In this document: positions 1 through 10,913 of the stretch, in pieces
Layout: each line of letters opens with the position of its first letter
Position numbering within the stretch: the first letter of the stretch is position 1
Assembly: GCA_036936605.1 (NCBI GenBank)
Contig: JAUPFV010000002.1
Coordinates: forward strand, 198,299,273-198,363,272
Length of the DNA: 64,000 nucleotides
Direction of reading: 5' to 3'
From: Limnanthes douglasii subsp. nivea
Taxonomy: Eukaryota > Streptophyta > Magnoliopsida > Brassicales > Limnanthaceae
The notes under the pieces: model-generated
What the model was told of the DNA's origin: nothing
Databases searched by the model: none
Seen by the model: the letters and a program-made list of their open reading frames with translations, nothing else
Made by a program: the position numbers and the translations under genes

Positions 1-690
1 TGCAGATTTGGTGTCCCACAAAAAATAACAACAGACAACGGGCCACAGTTCGACAATAGAGAAATGGAGAGCTTATGTGCCTCAAGGGGTATACAGCATT
101 GTTTTTCTTCACCTTTTCACCCACAAGCAAATGGGCAAGTCGAAGTGGCTAATACAACTATACTCTCCGGGTTAAAAAAGAATTTGGAAGGGGCTGCTGG
201 GAAATGACCTAGTTATTTGCAAGAGGTCTTGTGGGCCTACCGGACAACACCTGGGACTGCAACACAAGAGTCACCCTTTCCCTTGGTCTATGGGATGGAT
301 GCAGTAGCCCCCATAGAGAAGACACTCCCTTCCTTTCGTGTTCACTACTTCTCCGAACACGCTAATGAGATGGCAATCAGAAATCAACTTGATTTGATAG
401 AAGAAAGACGGGTTAAAGCTCACCTTAGAGTTGCACACTATCAGGGATTGATGAGGAGCAGGTTTGCTTCCAAAGTTAAAAGAAGAGATTTCCAACCAGG
501 GGATAAAGTATTAAGGAAGGTCTTCTTACACACTAAGGAAAAGCTCTTCGGAAAGCTGGCCCCAACCTGGGAGGGTTCGTATATAGTGGTTGAAAGAATC
601 AAGCCTGGAACTTATTCGTTGGAAGACAAAGATGGCAGAGTTCTAACTCATCCTTGGAATATTGAGCATCTCCGGATGTACTTGGAATAG
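1..690 (+). pseudogene. Ty3/gypsy integrase, C-terminal part, with in-frame stop
   Basis: Reading frame 1 is open from the window edge and encodes the distal half of a retroviral-type integrase, which inserts element cDNA into the genome. The catalytic motif TTDNGPQF is near residue 12, and HPQANGQVE about 35 residues later supplies the DDE glutamate. After residue 68 a TGA (205-207) replaces what is normally a Trp in the GxKW context. The frame then continues through AYRTTPG, LVYGMDAVAP and the C-terminal WEGSYIV / LEDKDGR / HPWNIEHLRMYL segment to the stop at 690. Gag, protease and RT lie outside the window. The single stop makes this copy defective unless it is read through. The sequence style and the antisense ORF downstream point to the Tat lineage of Ty3/gypsy (inference). 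Confidence 0.9.
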
Positions 691-1182
691 CACTTGTGTA
701 AATATTTACTTGTTTAAACATCCATGTAAATATTTGGGGGCATACTCTTTCCTCCCCGGTGGCGCGGAGAGGTTTTAATGAGGTGTCCGGGTTGTTAAAT
801 AAAATTTGATGCCTTCTTCAAAATTTTCTAAGTGTTTTTAAAAGTCCAATCCCTTATCATACTATCCGGACTGAAATATCTAAAGGCTATTTAAACTCTA
901 GCCGGAGAATTTAAACACTCTCGTAATGCAATATCTAAAAGCTACTTAAACTCTGGCTATCAAAATTAAAATGAACAATAAAAGAAGGTGATGGTTACAT
1001 AAAACAGAGATATTCATTAAATGAAACAACTTAAAATTTCCTTGGCCTTCCGAGGACTTTCAATAGTCAAGGTACTACACAAAAAACCTGTCTGGTCAAG
1101 CACCGGACACCATTACAAAAAGAGTGCATTGGCCTTCCAAGGACTTTAGTTTGAATAAAAAATAAACAGAGTAAATTGTGGG
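691..1182. other. Spacer between pol and antisense ORF
   Basis: No coding frame is seen. The region includes a purine/G-rich stretch (TTTGGGGGCA near 735) and repeats of a short phrase around CCTTGGCCTTCC and GGACTTT (1040-1065 and 1128-1148). It behaves as the long 3' untranslated region of the gypsy element. Confidence 0.6.
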
Positions 1183-4137
1183 TTAAGGTTGAGCCTTTGA
1201 AGATGGCTCACCCTCATCTGCCTTCTTGCCCTCGAAGTTGTTTTTCCCTTCTACCACTTTCTTGCCTTTGGGATCATCATTCTTATCATCTGGGCTCTCC
1301 CCAGTATGTTCCTCATCATCCGAGGAGCCACTAGAGTAGCCATACCTGTCACCTTCGGCCATAGTATGGTATGGGAGGTTTTCGGGCTCAACATAAAGCC
1401 ACAACTCCCCTAGGTTCCTCTGCGGAAACTTTTCATTGAAAAGTAGGACCATGTCAGACCTCACCTTTTTGAGCAGCAGCTCTTCGCTCTTGAGCATCTG
1501 GTTGGCATAATTATTAATCCTGGCTTGGATCTTAGCATCCTGCTCCTGTAACAAGGCATTTTTCTCCTCAGCAACCTTGGTCACTGCATTCTCAAGAGCA
1601 ATCTTGGCAGTGGTCAAGTTGGTGATAATCTTCTCCTTTGCCGTGGCCTCTCCCTTTGAGACAGTAAGGTCTTTCTCCACACCGGACAGCTTCTCCCGGA
1701 GGTCTTTAATGGTTTCCTCTAGAGTGGCAACCTTTGTGGTGCTTTCCTCTTGACTCTTTTTCAGCTTCTCATTTGCCTCCTTTAGCATGTCAGCATTGAC
1801 TGTAGCAATGCGGAGGTCTTCGGACAGCTTTTCCTTCTCAGACTTGAGATCTTTGATGATGTCTGCTTGACCCCGGACTTGTCTTTCCAGTGTGAGTACT
1901 GGCTGCACATTGCTAAGCAAAGAATGGGCTATGGTGTCCTTTTCACTAGAAACAATGAAAGTCTTACCATTGAAGTTGACCGTATTGGAGCTGCTCTGAG
2001 GAATGTAAGGCCCTGCGAATTCATCTCTTGGGAGGCTAAGGAAGTATTCACCAAGTCGACCTAGACCGGTGATGTCCACTTCATCCAGGTTGAGATCTCC
2101 CCCTTCCACCTCATCAGTATGAAAGTCCCTTGGGATCTCTTCGGCTAGCGTTGGGTCAGAAGGGTCAGTTGGGAATGAAGGCTTCGGATCCCGGAGAGCG
2201 AGCTCATCTCCCTGCGAAGCCTTTTTCTTTTTGGCTTCCCGGTCAGCGCCTTCACCTTCTTGTTTGCGAGTCCTCTTGGGAGCCCTTAGAGGTCTTGGAG
2301 GGTCTGCTTCCTGCCTTTCGGTCTCTTGTTCCACCACTTGCAAGAGAGCAGCATCAATTTGGCTCTGGGCCGGCCCCTCCGGGGCGGTTGGGGCATCCTT
2401 CTCAGCATCGCTCGCCACCTTTTTGCCTCTTTTCCTACCTTTCATTTTGCTCGGGGCATTGGCCCGGCCCGGTAGGAAGAGCGTCCCGTCTGGTTCATGG
2501 GATCTTTTGAGCACAGTGTCCCCAGAAGGTTGGGTGGTAAGCTCCTCCCAAGTCAGGTCTCTCCGACCTGTGGTGTTCCACAGGTGAGACCTTGCCAAGT
2601 TCCCACTAGTGAAGGCACTGTGGAATCGGTTCCCCCAGTTCTCTGCGGCCCAGGCATTGATTTTGCCACAAGTGACCTGTCCGGCCTTCAAGTAGTCCCC
2701 GAACTCCTTAGGCAGTTCTGTTAAAGCAAAAAAAAACCAGTTAAATTAAACCAACTTAAAAAAGGAAGAAATGGACAAAGATTCGAAGTGTGAAACTTAC
2801 GGTCACTCCTCCATCTGCTTCTGAGTAGGCTTGGGTTCTCTCCGGCCTTGATCTTCTTGCCGTTTTCCCAAGCGCCGCTGAAAAATAAAAATTGGCTCCT
2901 CCACTTGCTCTCCGACTCCAACAGATCGTTGACAGCCTTGAAGTTGTCCCCCATATTAAAGTGATAAAAGAGGAACTGGTGATGTTTGCAAAGGTTGGCC
3001 ACTGCTGCGAACTCTTCCATAGGGAGAGGGATCCCGGACAGCCTAGATTCCATGATACATGACATCAGTGTATACCAGCCGTTGGGGCTCAGCTGGCTCG
3101 GGTAGAGCTTGACCAGGTGGAAGTATCTAACGATCTCCAAATCCAATGGGAATCTGAGTCACCAATTAAATAGCTCTGTAAAAAAGACTATTTCTTTCCG
3201 CTTACAGTCCATATGGGTCTCCGGATATATGGGGATCCTTATCTTTACGTTTTCTGGGATCCCCCATTTTGTGCGCATTCGACCCAGTTCACCAGAATGG
3301 ATGAATGCATACTTGGTCTTCTGTAAGGCCAAGAGGTATTTGAGCTCAACTCTATGAAAACACGGCCCCACCTTCTCTTCAAGGCACTCCGGCAGGTCCG
3401 GATGCCTCAAGAACAGTTTTTCCTTGCCTTTTTTGGCAGCAGCATTATCAGTCTGGCCGGAGGACTCAGACTCAAAGGGGACTTCTTCAGCAGAGTCCTC
3501 CATGATTATTGGGGGATATCTGTGGTAGTGGTCCGGGGAGGATTAAAACTTGGCTCAGCCTGGCTTCCGGACTGCTGGCCTTCTGTGTTTCTTAGACTTC
3601 TACTCTCAGGCTGGGGCTCTGAGGCAGAAGTCTCTCTTGGAAGTACCGGGCTACTGGCCTCCGGATCAGATGGCCTTTCCCGGGGAGCTCTGATGGGCAC
3701 TCCAGACCCAGAACTACTGTTTTTTACCCCCGATTTGGAGGGAGTATTTTTGGAGGATAGCCCTTTAACTAGCCGGCTTGACCTCTTAACTATCAGCTTC
3801 TCCGGAGAATGCTCTGTGTCAGACCCCATAGCGATAAAAGGAGAAGTTTTCCTAACACTTGTGACTGTAACTCCTGGCTCAACAGCAGGTACTGACTCCT
3901 GAACTGAGGAACCAGAGACTATAGGCGAGAGGGTGGATTGAAATAACTTTTTGGGCTTAGTACCTTTAGAGGAGGACGATCCTCGATCCGACTCTGTAAC
4001 GGAGGCGACTGGCTATCAACGGGTGATGAAGGTAGCCCTGCTGCTATTCGTTTCTCCTTCTCAACTTTTTGCGCTCTTTCCAACTCTGAAAGATTGAGCC
4101 AGCCGCCTTTGATCAATGTTGTCCTTGCTGTAAACAT
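1183..4137 (-). pseudogene. Antisense ORF (aORF) of Tat-like gypsy element, two exons
   Basis: A long protein runs antisense to the retroelement. Exon 1 goes from the ATG at 4137 to 2801; exon 2 goes from 2717 to the stop at 1183. Together they encode roughly 950 residues. The order is: Ser/Pro-rich N-terminus; a domain with KWGIPENVKIRIP and LYPSQLSPNGWY (the plant 'putative gypsy-type transposon' domain); the intron; a basic KMKGRKRGKK patch; a coiled coil of about 140 residues rich in heptads (around 1450-1890); and an acidic DEEH/DDKNDD tail. Three lesions are visible: a frame slip near 4010, a one-base slip at a CCCCC run near 3515, and an in-frame TGA at 3159-3161. Antisense ORFs of this kind are known from plant Tat-lineage elements; their function is not established. 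The exon-2 frame alone is 502 codons and uninterrupted. Confidence 0.8.
2718..2800 (-). other. Spliceosomal intron in the antisense ORF
   Basis: On the minus strand the exon ends AGTGACC and is followed by a consensus donor GTAAGT. The intron is 83 nt and T-rich towards its end, finishing TTTAACAG before AACTGCC. Joining the exons keeps the frame (phase 1; the split codon becomes CAA, Gln), whereas reading through runs to a stop just inside exon 2. Intact splice signals that restore a frame indicate the antisense strand was transcribed as a gene in its own right. Confidence 0.75.
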
Positions 4138-4140
4138 AAA

Positions 4141-4723
4141 CTACCAAGGAAACCTTTGCTTTAGAGAGAGAAAGCTCTAAGTAAATTTGCAGAGTAAATG
4201 TGAAAGAGATAGTGAAAACAGAAGAAAGTAAGTTTCAATTTATAGTAGATCTGAAAAGAAGAGTTGATTCCTAGGAGAATTCGAAAAGTTTGACAATGAT
4301 TAAAAGACGGCGCTGATGTCACCATTTGTAATTAAAGAGGTTGCTTTTCGAAGAAGGTCGTGCGAAATTCAAGGTGAAAAAACGGCTGGAGTGACCAATC
4401 TGAGAGCGACACGTGTCCCACGAACTCTGGCAAAAACCGTTTTGAATTCGTGAAGCTTGATCTGTCCGGGTAAACCCATAAACCTGTCCGGATTAAAAAC
4501 TACTTCTAGCATCGAACTGTTTTTCAGGTCTCGGACAAGAATACTTGTTCAAACACCTAAAAAAGGGGCTCCTGATGAGTCCGATTTCAGCATGCTCCCC
4601 GGACAAGGACAGATCGGTCCAAAGCCTCCGGACCGGACAGATCGGACAGATCATATGGACCGGACAGATCACTTCGAACACTATGACCATAGGACTGTTC
4701 GAACTATGACAAAAGTACTAAAA
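4141..4723. repeat. Gypsy 3' region / LTR start with GGACAGATC repeats
   Basis: This is non-coding. It contains a polypurine run AAAAAAGGGG at 4558-4567, a candidate plus-strand primer, then four copies of GGACAGATC (4607, 4635, 4644, 4662) and other CCGGAC words. The LTR start could not be fixed because the second LTR is outside the window. Confidence 0.5.
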
Positions 4724-5030
4724 AACCTAAACACTTCTTGACTAAGCTACTTGCTCTCCTACTTAGAGCTCATGGGTCTTTGAATATGACCCGGGTCCAT
4801 TAAACATTACCCGAAAGCCCATAAGGGCCCAAACATCACACTATAAATACCCAACCACCTGCATTAACTAAGGGTAATGAGAATTAACTGCTACCAAGCT
4901 GCTTAATTATCTCTCTACTCCCTACTCTAAATCACTTAACACCCACACTCCACCGTTCAACACCCATACACCACCTTGAAACAACAATTAAAATTACCAG
5001 TCTACCCCCAGGTGATTATTATCCTCACCA
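4724..5030. repeat. 307-bp tandem duplication, copy 1
   Basis: Begins AACCTAAACACTTCTTG and ends ATCCTCACCA. Copy 2 follows with no spacer and has the same length. The copies differ at only a modest number of positions by eye. Each holds one TATA box, so this looks like a duplicated LTR promoter segment. Confidence 0.9.
4842..4849 (+). promoter_or_regulatory. TATA box of repeat copy 1
   Basis: TATAAATA lies in the context CACTATAAATACCCAACC, the usual form of a plant LTR promoter core. No mapped start site is available. Confidence 0.55.
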
Positions 5031-5337
5031 AACCTAAACACTTCTTGACTAAGCTACTTGCTCTTCTGCTTAGAGCTCATGGGTCTTTGAACATGACTCG
5101 GGTCCATTAAACATGACCCGAGATCCCATAAGGGTCCAAACATCAGGGTATAAATACCCAACCACCTGCATTAACTATGAATAATGAGAATTAACTGCTA
5201 CCAAGCTGCTTAATTATCTCTCTACTCCCTACTCTAAATCACTTAACACCCACACACCACCGTTCAACACCCATACACCACCTTAAAACACCAATTAAAA
5301 TTACCAGTCTACCCCTAGGTGATTATTATCCTCACCA
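5031..5337. repeat. 307-bp tandem duplication, copy 2
   Basis: Directly abuts copy 1 and repeats it at an exact offset of 307 bp, ending ATCCTCACCA at 5337. A short Gln-rich frame beginning ATG at 5342 follows and stops after 54 codons. It could be the remains of a gag start or could be chance. Confidence 0.9.
5149..5156 (+). promoter_or_regulatory. TATA box of repeat copy 2
   Basis: The same TATAAATA sits exactly 307 bp downstream of the first, so the duplication created two promoter cores in tandem. Confidence 0.55.
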
Positions 5338-6868
5338 TCACCTATGATTCAGAATAATCAACAACATCCAAATTCGGCAACAACTGAGATTCAGAAAGCA
5401 TTAGCTGAAACTCAACTGCTCAAGCCAAATCTTATTTTTATGAGTATTGAATCTGTAACAAAAAGCAGAAGAGTTACTAAACTCTGGCTTGTACTTATAT
5501 CTTAGATGTGAACCTTTAAAGCAACAAAGCAGAACATAAAAATATGTCATTTCAAACACACATATCATATGTCTAATGTGGTTCAGATTGTGAAGAAATC
5601 ATACATAATATGGAAAATAAACACATTTTTTATATATAAATGGTTACAAAATGACTCTCTCAAATACTAAACACTCAACCATTAGTTTTTTAATAAAACA
5701 CTCTCACCTTACAAAGGAAATATGGATCTTAGAGTGCATATTTTAGTGTTATTCTTTTACCTCAACTATAACTCAAATCTTACAAGTATTTTTCTCACAC
5801 AGATTATCTATAAACCCCAATACGTAGCTCTCAATATTATAGAGGATCAATGATGTGCACAACCTTTCTCTAACTCACAATAACGGCTGACAGTCGTTTG
5901 TTCCATTTGGCCAAACAGCTAGCACATAGGACAAGGTTGGTGTTAACATTTGTACTACATCATGTCTACAATGGCTTCTTGTGCCATTTATCCCATAAAA
6001 TACGCCTTGATCCAAAGAATCTAAGATCAAAGGTTGAGATAAAATATCAATTCAGACGTTTACAATTTTATCTTTTTTTGTATGTATGATATAGGCTGCG
6101 GTATGCTCAGTCACGGTTTTTTTTTGCGCAACAACCATGGTTTGAAACTCATTTGTAGAGTTTTGGTGTCCGTTGTCGTGGTTTATGAGTGTCGTTGGCT
6201 TTGTTAACATCCATTATTGCTGGAGATACTGATGGCGTGCTTTTCATTTCGATCATATTTTTTGAAATGATTGAAGTTTGGTTTTGGTCAGATCTGCCTG
6301 AATCTATTCGGTTAGCATATATGATGTGGTTTCCGCCGCCAGATCTGTTTTTGCAGATTGTTATTCCGTTCGGTCTCTTCTTTTGTATGTCAGCGGCATT
6401 GATGTATTTGGATTTCCTATAGTTATATTTTTTGTGGTGTTTGCCAAGACTTGGTTGATGTTGATTCCATGGGTATCTAAATATTTCTCCGCCAAAGCAT
6501 CGTCGGATGGAGAAAGTCTTTGTATGGTATTGTTGTCAAGTCTTCTAGAGCAAGGTTATGGTGGAATTCTAAGGATTCTGTAGGGTATTTAATTAATCAG
6601 ATTATATGTAATCTGATTATGAATTAGTTTTTGGTTCTATTTAGATACCGACATATTTATTCAGCTGTATTTAGGTATTAGTGGGGTATATCCTTTAACC
6701 TGTAACTTTATTTAATATATATTTAATGTTTTCTAAAACAAAAAAAATGGCTTCACATCCAGCCAAATAACCAGAATACGGAGCTCTAAGAGGCCACCAT
6801 AAGCATTCACATGCACGAGGATATCATGTATGAATAATATGTTGATTTGATTAGCTCATAAAGTATGA
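5338..6868. other. Unassigned AT-rich region with a possible retroelement tail
   Basis: No family is recognised. The stretch 6590-6750 has features of a retroelement 3' end: a perfect hairpin at 6594-6619, low GC, and an A-run (AACAAAAAAAA) near 6740. Short frames at 5898-6089, 6189-6422 and 6326-6583 resemble nothing I know and are probably chance. Confidence 0.4.
6594..6619. repeat. Perfect 11-bp hairpin
   Basis: TAATCAGATTA, then loop TATG, then TAATCTGATTA. It lies about 120 bp before an A-run, possibly in a retroelement 3' UTR. Confidence 0.7.
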
Positions 6869-9520
6869 TTAGGTAGAAGAACTGATCCTTGGGTAGCTAG
6901 TACCCAATCCTTCAAGAAAAATGATTACTCTGAGGTAATTAGGGGCATGAACTTGATTAAAATCCATATTTTGTGTATCTTTTAGAGTCTCCTTAGTGAT
7001 CCAGTCTGCCGCTTTGTTTTTTTCTCGAACAATATGGCTCAAATTCATTGATAAAGAAATAAGCTTATTGCAGCAGGAAGTTATAGGTTCCAGGAACCAA
7101 AAATCTCTCCCAGAAAGAATCATTTCAGTAAGAATGTTGGAATCATTTTCGATATCTAACCTAGAAATACCCATTGAATAACACAACAGTAATCCATCGA
7201 GAAAGACACTACACTCAACAACAATGGGTAAATTATTTCCATAAAGTCTACCAATACCCGGGATGATGGTGCCATTGCTATCTCTGACTAATCCACCTCC
7301 ACTAGACTCTCCTGACTTATAAAAAGACCCATATGCACTGAGTTAATATCTGTTATCTTTAGGATTGACCCATTTGAGAGATAAACAAATTCTAGGCTTG
7401 TTTAGATGATTTACACAACCTATTATAGGGGCTACATTGCTATTATTCCCCAAATGAGTTCTCTCAAGAAGGTTAGCACCATCAAGACCAGTAAGGATGT
7501 GAATTACATGATCTATTATTTCTTTAAAGTTAATAATATGATCATTATGCTTACTTTTATTCCTCGAATACCAGATGACCCAAGAAATAATATTAGAGAG
7601 AATAATCTGATATGAATTATTTTATTCGTAGACTAGAACCAAGACCTTATCAAGTGTGTAAAGGTCATATTCTTGGTTATATGTATGTTAAATAAGGATG
7701 CAAAATAGTTCCAAACAACCCAAGCAATTTGACATCGAATAAAGACATGAATGATAGTTTCAGAATTGTCATAGTGCTAACACTTTGAGGCCAATTGAAA
7801 ATTTTTCATTTGAAGAACAGAGTCAATAGACCTCCAATTGTTGAGAATACTACTATATCACTCATAAATTTTATTTCTGATCTTGAATACCAGTTCATCA
7901 TAGTTGTTAATTCTATTATTTGTATTGAGAGTGATCCCTGGGTACTTGAAGGGAATGAGATTATGCTTGAAGCCCGTGATTCTTTCCAGACCTTGAACTC
8001 TCTAAGGTAACATTTTAGTTGAAATAATGAGTTTAGATTTATCCTTGTTAATGAGATGACCTGTCTTTTGTTAATAGTGAGACATGAAGTTGTTTATGTG
8101 AAGAATTGAGGAGTTAGAACTATTTCTGAAGATAAAAAGATCATCTGCAAATGTTAAGCAAGGTATACAGTAACTCCTTCTAGTCTTGTATCTTGTATAC
8201 TGATTTTCCATTACTATATTTTATACCCTTGATGAGATATTCTTCGGCTATGATAAAAAATACTTGGAGACAGTGGGTCTCATTGTCTTAAACCCTTGTT
8301 TGATTTAAATAAACCCTTCATCTCCCCATTGAAAATGATAGAAAAGTATACATTGTTTATACTATATTACAACCATCTTTAAGAACCTTGAACCAAAACC
8401 AAAGGAAGACATACCTCTTAATAGAAGGCTGTGAGCGAGCCTGTCAAAGGCTTTTGTTATATCAATTTTCAGAAGGACATTGCTTCATCTAGTCTTTAGG
8501 TTTAAGTCATAGCAAAGCTCCTGAGAAATTATGATATTCTCATGGATGCTCCTTCCTTTTATAAATGACCGGTGCTCATCTGAAATTAGCTTAGGTAAAA
8601 CAGTTTCAAGCTTACATTTATCACCTTAAAATGATCATGTTAAACATAGTAGTAAGGATGATTGGCCTTCCAAGTGTTTGGGGAAGAGTTTTTGGGAATT
8701 AGGCAGATAACTAAAGCATGAACACCATTAGGAATAATCATATTATTAAAAACATCTCCAAATAGCCTCACGTAGATCTTTTGAGATGATAATCCCGCAT
8801 AATTGATAGAACTTTGTATTGAAGCCATCAGGACCTGCACCACAATTAGGATTAAGAGCTTTTATGACATTATATATTTCTGATTCGTTATGGATAAACA
8901 TTAGCATTTCCTTGTCATCCTCATTAATCAAATGGGAAACATAATCAAGAAGATAATAAAAATTTATAGTGTTAGGGAAGTCAGATAATAGATTCTTGAA
9001 ATAATCTAATGTAGAATTTCCAATAAAGACTTGATTTTTTAACCAACTAGTATCATACCAAATCCTGTGCATCTTATTCCTTTTGCTTCTTTTCTTAATA
9101 AAGTTATGGAAAAAATTTGTGTTTCTGTCAGTATCTTTTAACCATGTTGAATAATTTTTCCAGCTCTGAATACGCATCCTCCCTAGCTTGAAGAAGTAAG
9201 TGAATTTCTTGAGTTATGTCAAGTAATCTATTGTCTTCTATAGGTTTAGATAATTGAAAGTTAGATTCTCTGAAGTTAATCTCCTATTCCATTTGCTTTA
9301 TAGAATAAATAAAAATTCCCAAAACATCTTTGTTCCATACTTTTTAGATCAGTTTTTAATCTCTTGAGTTTAAATTAAACGATCTAGAAAGGGTTACCCA
9401 CCATTTCAATAGACCAACTCTCTTCAACCATTTCGTGAAAATATTTGTACATAGTCCACATATTTAGAAACTTATACGGGATTTAATCTTTCTTATATTT
9501 GATCTGAAAGACATGTTAAT
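6869..9520 (-). pseudogene. Decayed L1-type LINE ORF2 with RNase H
   Basis: Reading down the minus strand: end of the endonuclease domain (KFLNMWT near 9460, ESWSIEMVGNPF near 9400); linker STWLKDTDRNTNFFHNF (9177-8746 frame); start of RT (GAGPDGFNTKFYQ); ICLIPKNSSPNTWK (8640-8843 frame); FIKGRSIHENII and KIDITKAFDRL near 8470-8540; a broken GDPLSP near 8275; TFADDL near 8145; and finally an RNase H-like end (LDIENDS, IVREKNKAADWITKE) at 7186-6869. Stops and frameshifts are numerous. It belongs to the same subfamily as the intact LINE at 52788-58656, as shown by shared residues along its length and the shared RNase H. The 5' end is missing: ORF1 and most of the endonuclease are absent. Confidence 0.85.
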
Positions 9521-9542
9521 ATACAAAATTAAAAATGTTTAT

Positions 9543-9696
9543 TGTTAGAGATATAAGGGTTAGGCCTATTAGTCCATATAGTTTTGTCTATAAATAAGAG
9601 CTTTATACTATATGTAATTGATATACTTTCTAATAAACAGAAACCTAGCCGTTTCTTGGCGGCTACTTCTCTCTTTTCTTTTTTTGTTTCTTAACA
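9543..9696 (+). repeat. 5' LTR of TRIM element
   Basis: 154 bp, TG...CA. It carries TATAAATAAGAGC near 9589, a likely promoter core. Confidence 0.9.
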
Positions 9697-9708
9697 TGGT
9701 ATCATAGC
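9697..9708 (+). promoter_or_regulatory. Primer binding site of TRIM
   Basis: TGGTATCATAGC differs by one base from the TGGTATCAGAGC complement of plant initiator Met-tRNA. Confidence 0.85.
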
Positions 9709-9999
9709 GTAGGTTTATATCTTGAAGTTTTCGTCTCTTCTGCTGTGCTGGCGGGCAGTTGTTTTAGCTGTCCGCCGGAAGAAAAAAAAGTGAAAATTTT
9801 CGGTTTTTGGATATGGTGTGTGCAGCCACAATCAACAGACTTGATCGAGAGTTAAATGGTATTTTTTTTTAATTTTAGACATTGGTTCGAGACATCTAAT
9901 CCTTCAATCTGACCGGTTGGATTATGATTTGGTGCTACGGTTCGGAAGAAATCGCTACTCAAACAGTGCAGATATTTATTGGTAAAATTATAGATTTAA

Positions 10000-10490
10000 T
10001 TTGATTTTTATTTTGATTTTTATTGGAAATTAGATTTGGATTTGGATTTGGTATTGAATTTAATTTTTTATTTGGATTTGGTATTTGAATTTGGCATTCG
10101 GATTTTGTTTGGATTTTGTTTGGGTATTTCGCGTTGAGATTTCGTTTGGATTTTGTTTGGTGTTTAGATTTTGTTTGACGTTTGCTTAGATCGACGTTTG
10201 TCGTTTTGATTCATTTTGATGTTTAGATTCCGTTGGTATAGATTTAGTTTGGATTCGTTTGGACTTGTTTGGATTCATTTGGATTTGTTTGGCTTCGTTT
10301 TAGATTTGTTTGGATTCGTTTGGCTTTGTTTGGATTCGTTTGGATTTGTTCGGTGCTTAGATTTCGTTTGGATTAGTTTCGAGTTTGGAGTTTGAAGATT
10401 AGAGTTTGGAGTTTGAAGATTGGAGCTTGGAGCTTTAAGATTGGAGTTTGGAGATCGGAGATTGGAGATTGGAGATTGGAATTTAATTTT
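10000..10490. repeat. Degenerate G/T-rich tandem repeats inside TRIM
   Basis: Many copies of GGATTYGTTTGG and GGATTTTGTTTGG (10000-10380), then GAGTTTGGAGTTTGAAGATT-type units (10380-10480). There is no reading frame. One strand is almost free of C, giving a strong strand bias. Confidence 0.8.
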
Positions 10491-10643
10491 TGGGTTTTGA
10501 CGTTTCGATTTTGATTTTGGTGTTTTGTTATGATTTTGGCTTTCGATTATGGTTTTGAAGTTTGGTGTTTTATTTTTGCTGCAATTTTGGTTTTTATTCT
10601 GTGTAACAAACTCTCAATGCAAGAATAAGCATTGCGAGTTTGA

Positions 10644-10781
10644 GAGGTCCCAAGGGGTAACCGAGTTGGTTGAGTAAGACATGCTTGTGAGAGTTCGAGT
10701 CCCTCTACATATGTTTTCTCGGCCAAGTTTGTCATCTTTTGTGGTTTACTTTGTGGCATTGCGGTTCCCTCTGGAAAAAAA
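10644..10781 (+). mobile_element. tRNA-derived SINE nested in TRIM
   Basis: Box A-like TAACCGAGTTGG (about 10658-10669) and box B-like GAGTTCGAGTCC (10691-10702) mark an RNA polymerase III promoter of tRNA origin. The body ends in an A-run (10775-10782). The TSDs ATTGCGAGTTTGA (10631-10643) and ATTGCAAGTTTGA (10782-10794) differ at one base. It is an internally shortened copy of the family also seen at 60453-60670. Confidence 0.85.
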
Positions 10782-10801
10782 ATTGCAAGTTTGAAAAAGG
10801 G

Positions 10802-10913
10802 TGTTAGAGATATAAAAGTTAGGCCTATTAATTCATATAATTTATCCATAAATAAAAGTTTTATATTATATGCAACTGCTATATTATCTCTTTTCAATCT
10901 TTGTTTCTTAACA
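10802..10913 (+). repeat. 3' LTR of TRIM element
   Basis: 112 bp, colinear with the 5' LTR but lacking an internal stretch of about 40 bp. The G/A-rich tract just before it is the expected plus-strand primer. Confidence 0.9.

Larger units (their letters stand above)
9543..10913 (+). mobile_element. TRIM-like miniature LTR retrotransposon
   Basis: A complete, non-coding LTR element of 1371 bp. The 5' LTR (9543-9696) and 3' LTR (10802-10913) both begin TGTTAGAGATATAA and end TTCTTAACA. The initiator-Met-tRNA-type primer site TGGTATCATAGC follows the 5' LTR at 9697. A polypurine tract GAAAAAGGG (10793-10801) abuts the 3' LTR. A 5-bp duplication TTTAT flanks it (9538-9542 and 10914-10918). No gag or pol frame lies inside, so it must have moved with another element's enzymes. 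Size and LTR length fit the TRIM class. The interior holds a G/T-rich repeat field and a nested SINE. It sits next to the truncated end of the LINE at 6869-9520. Confidence 0.9.

Noticed and set aside
2130..2724. Plus-strand ORFs of 75-126 codons over the antisense ORF
   Set aside because: They lie opposite the coiled-coil and basic region of a clear minus-strand gene and show no family features; shadows.
4600..4680. CRISPR-like or satellite array from GGACAGATC repeats
   Set aside because: Only four 9-bp copies at irregular spacing in a eukaryotic LTR-like context.
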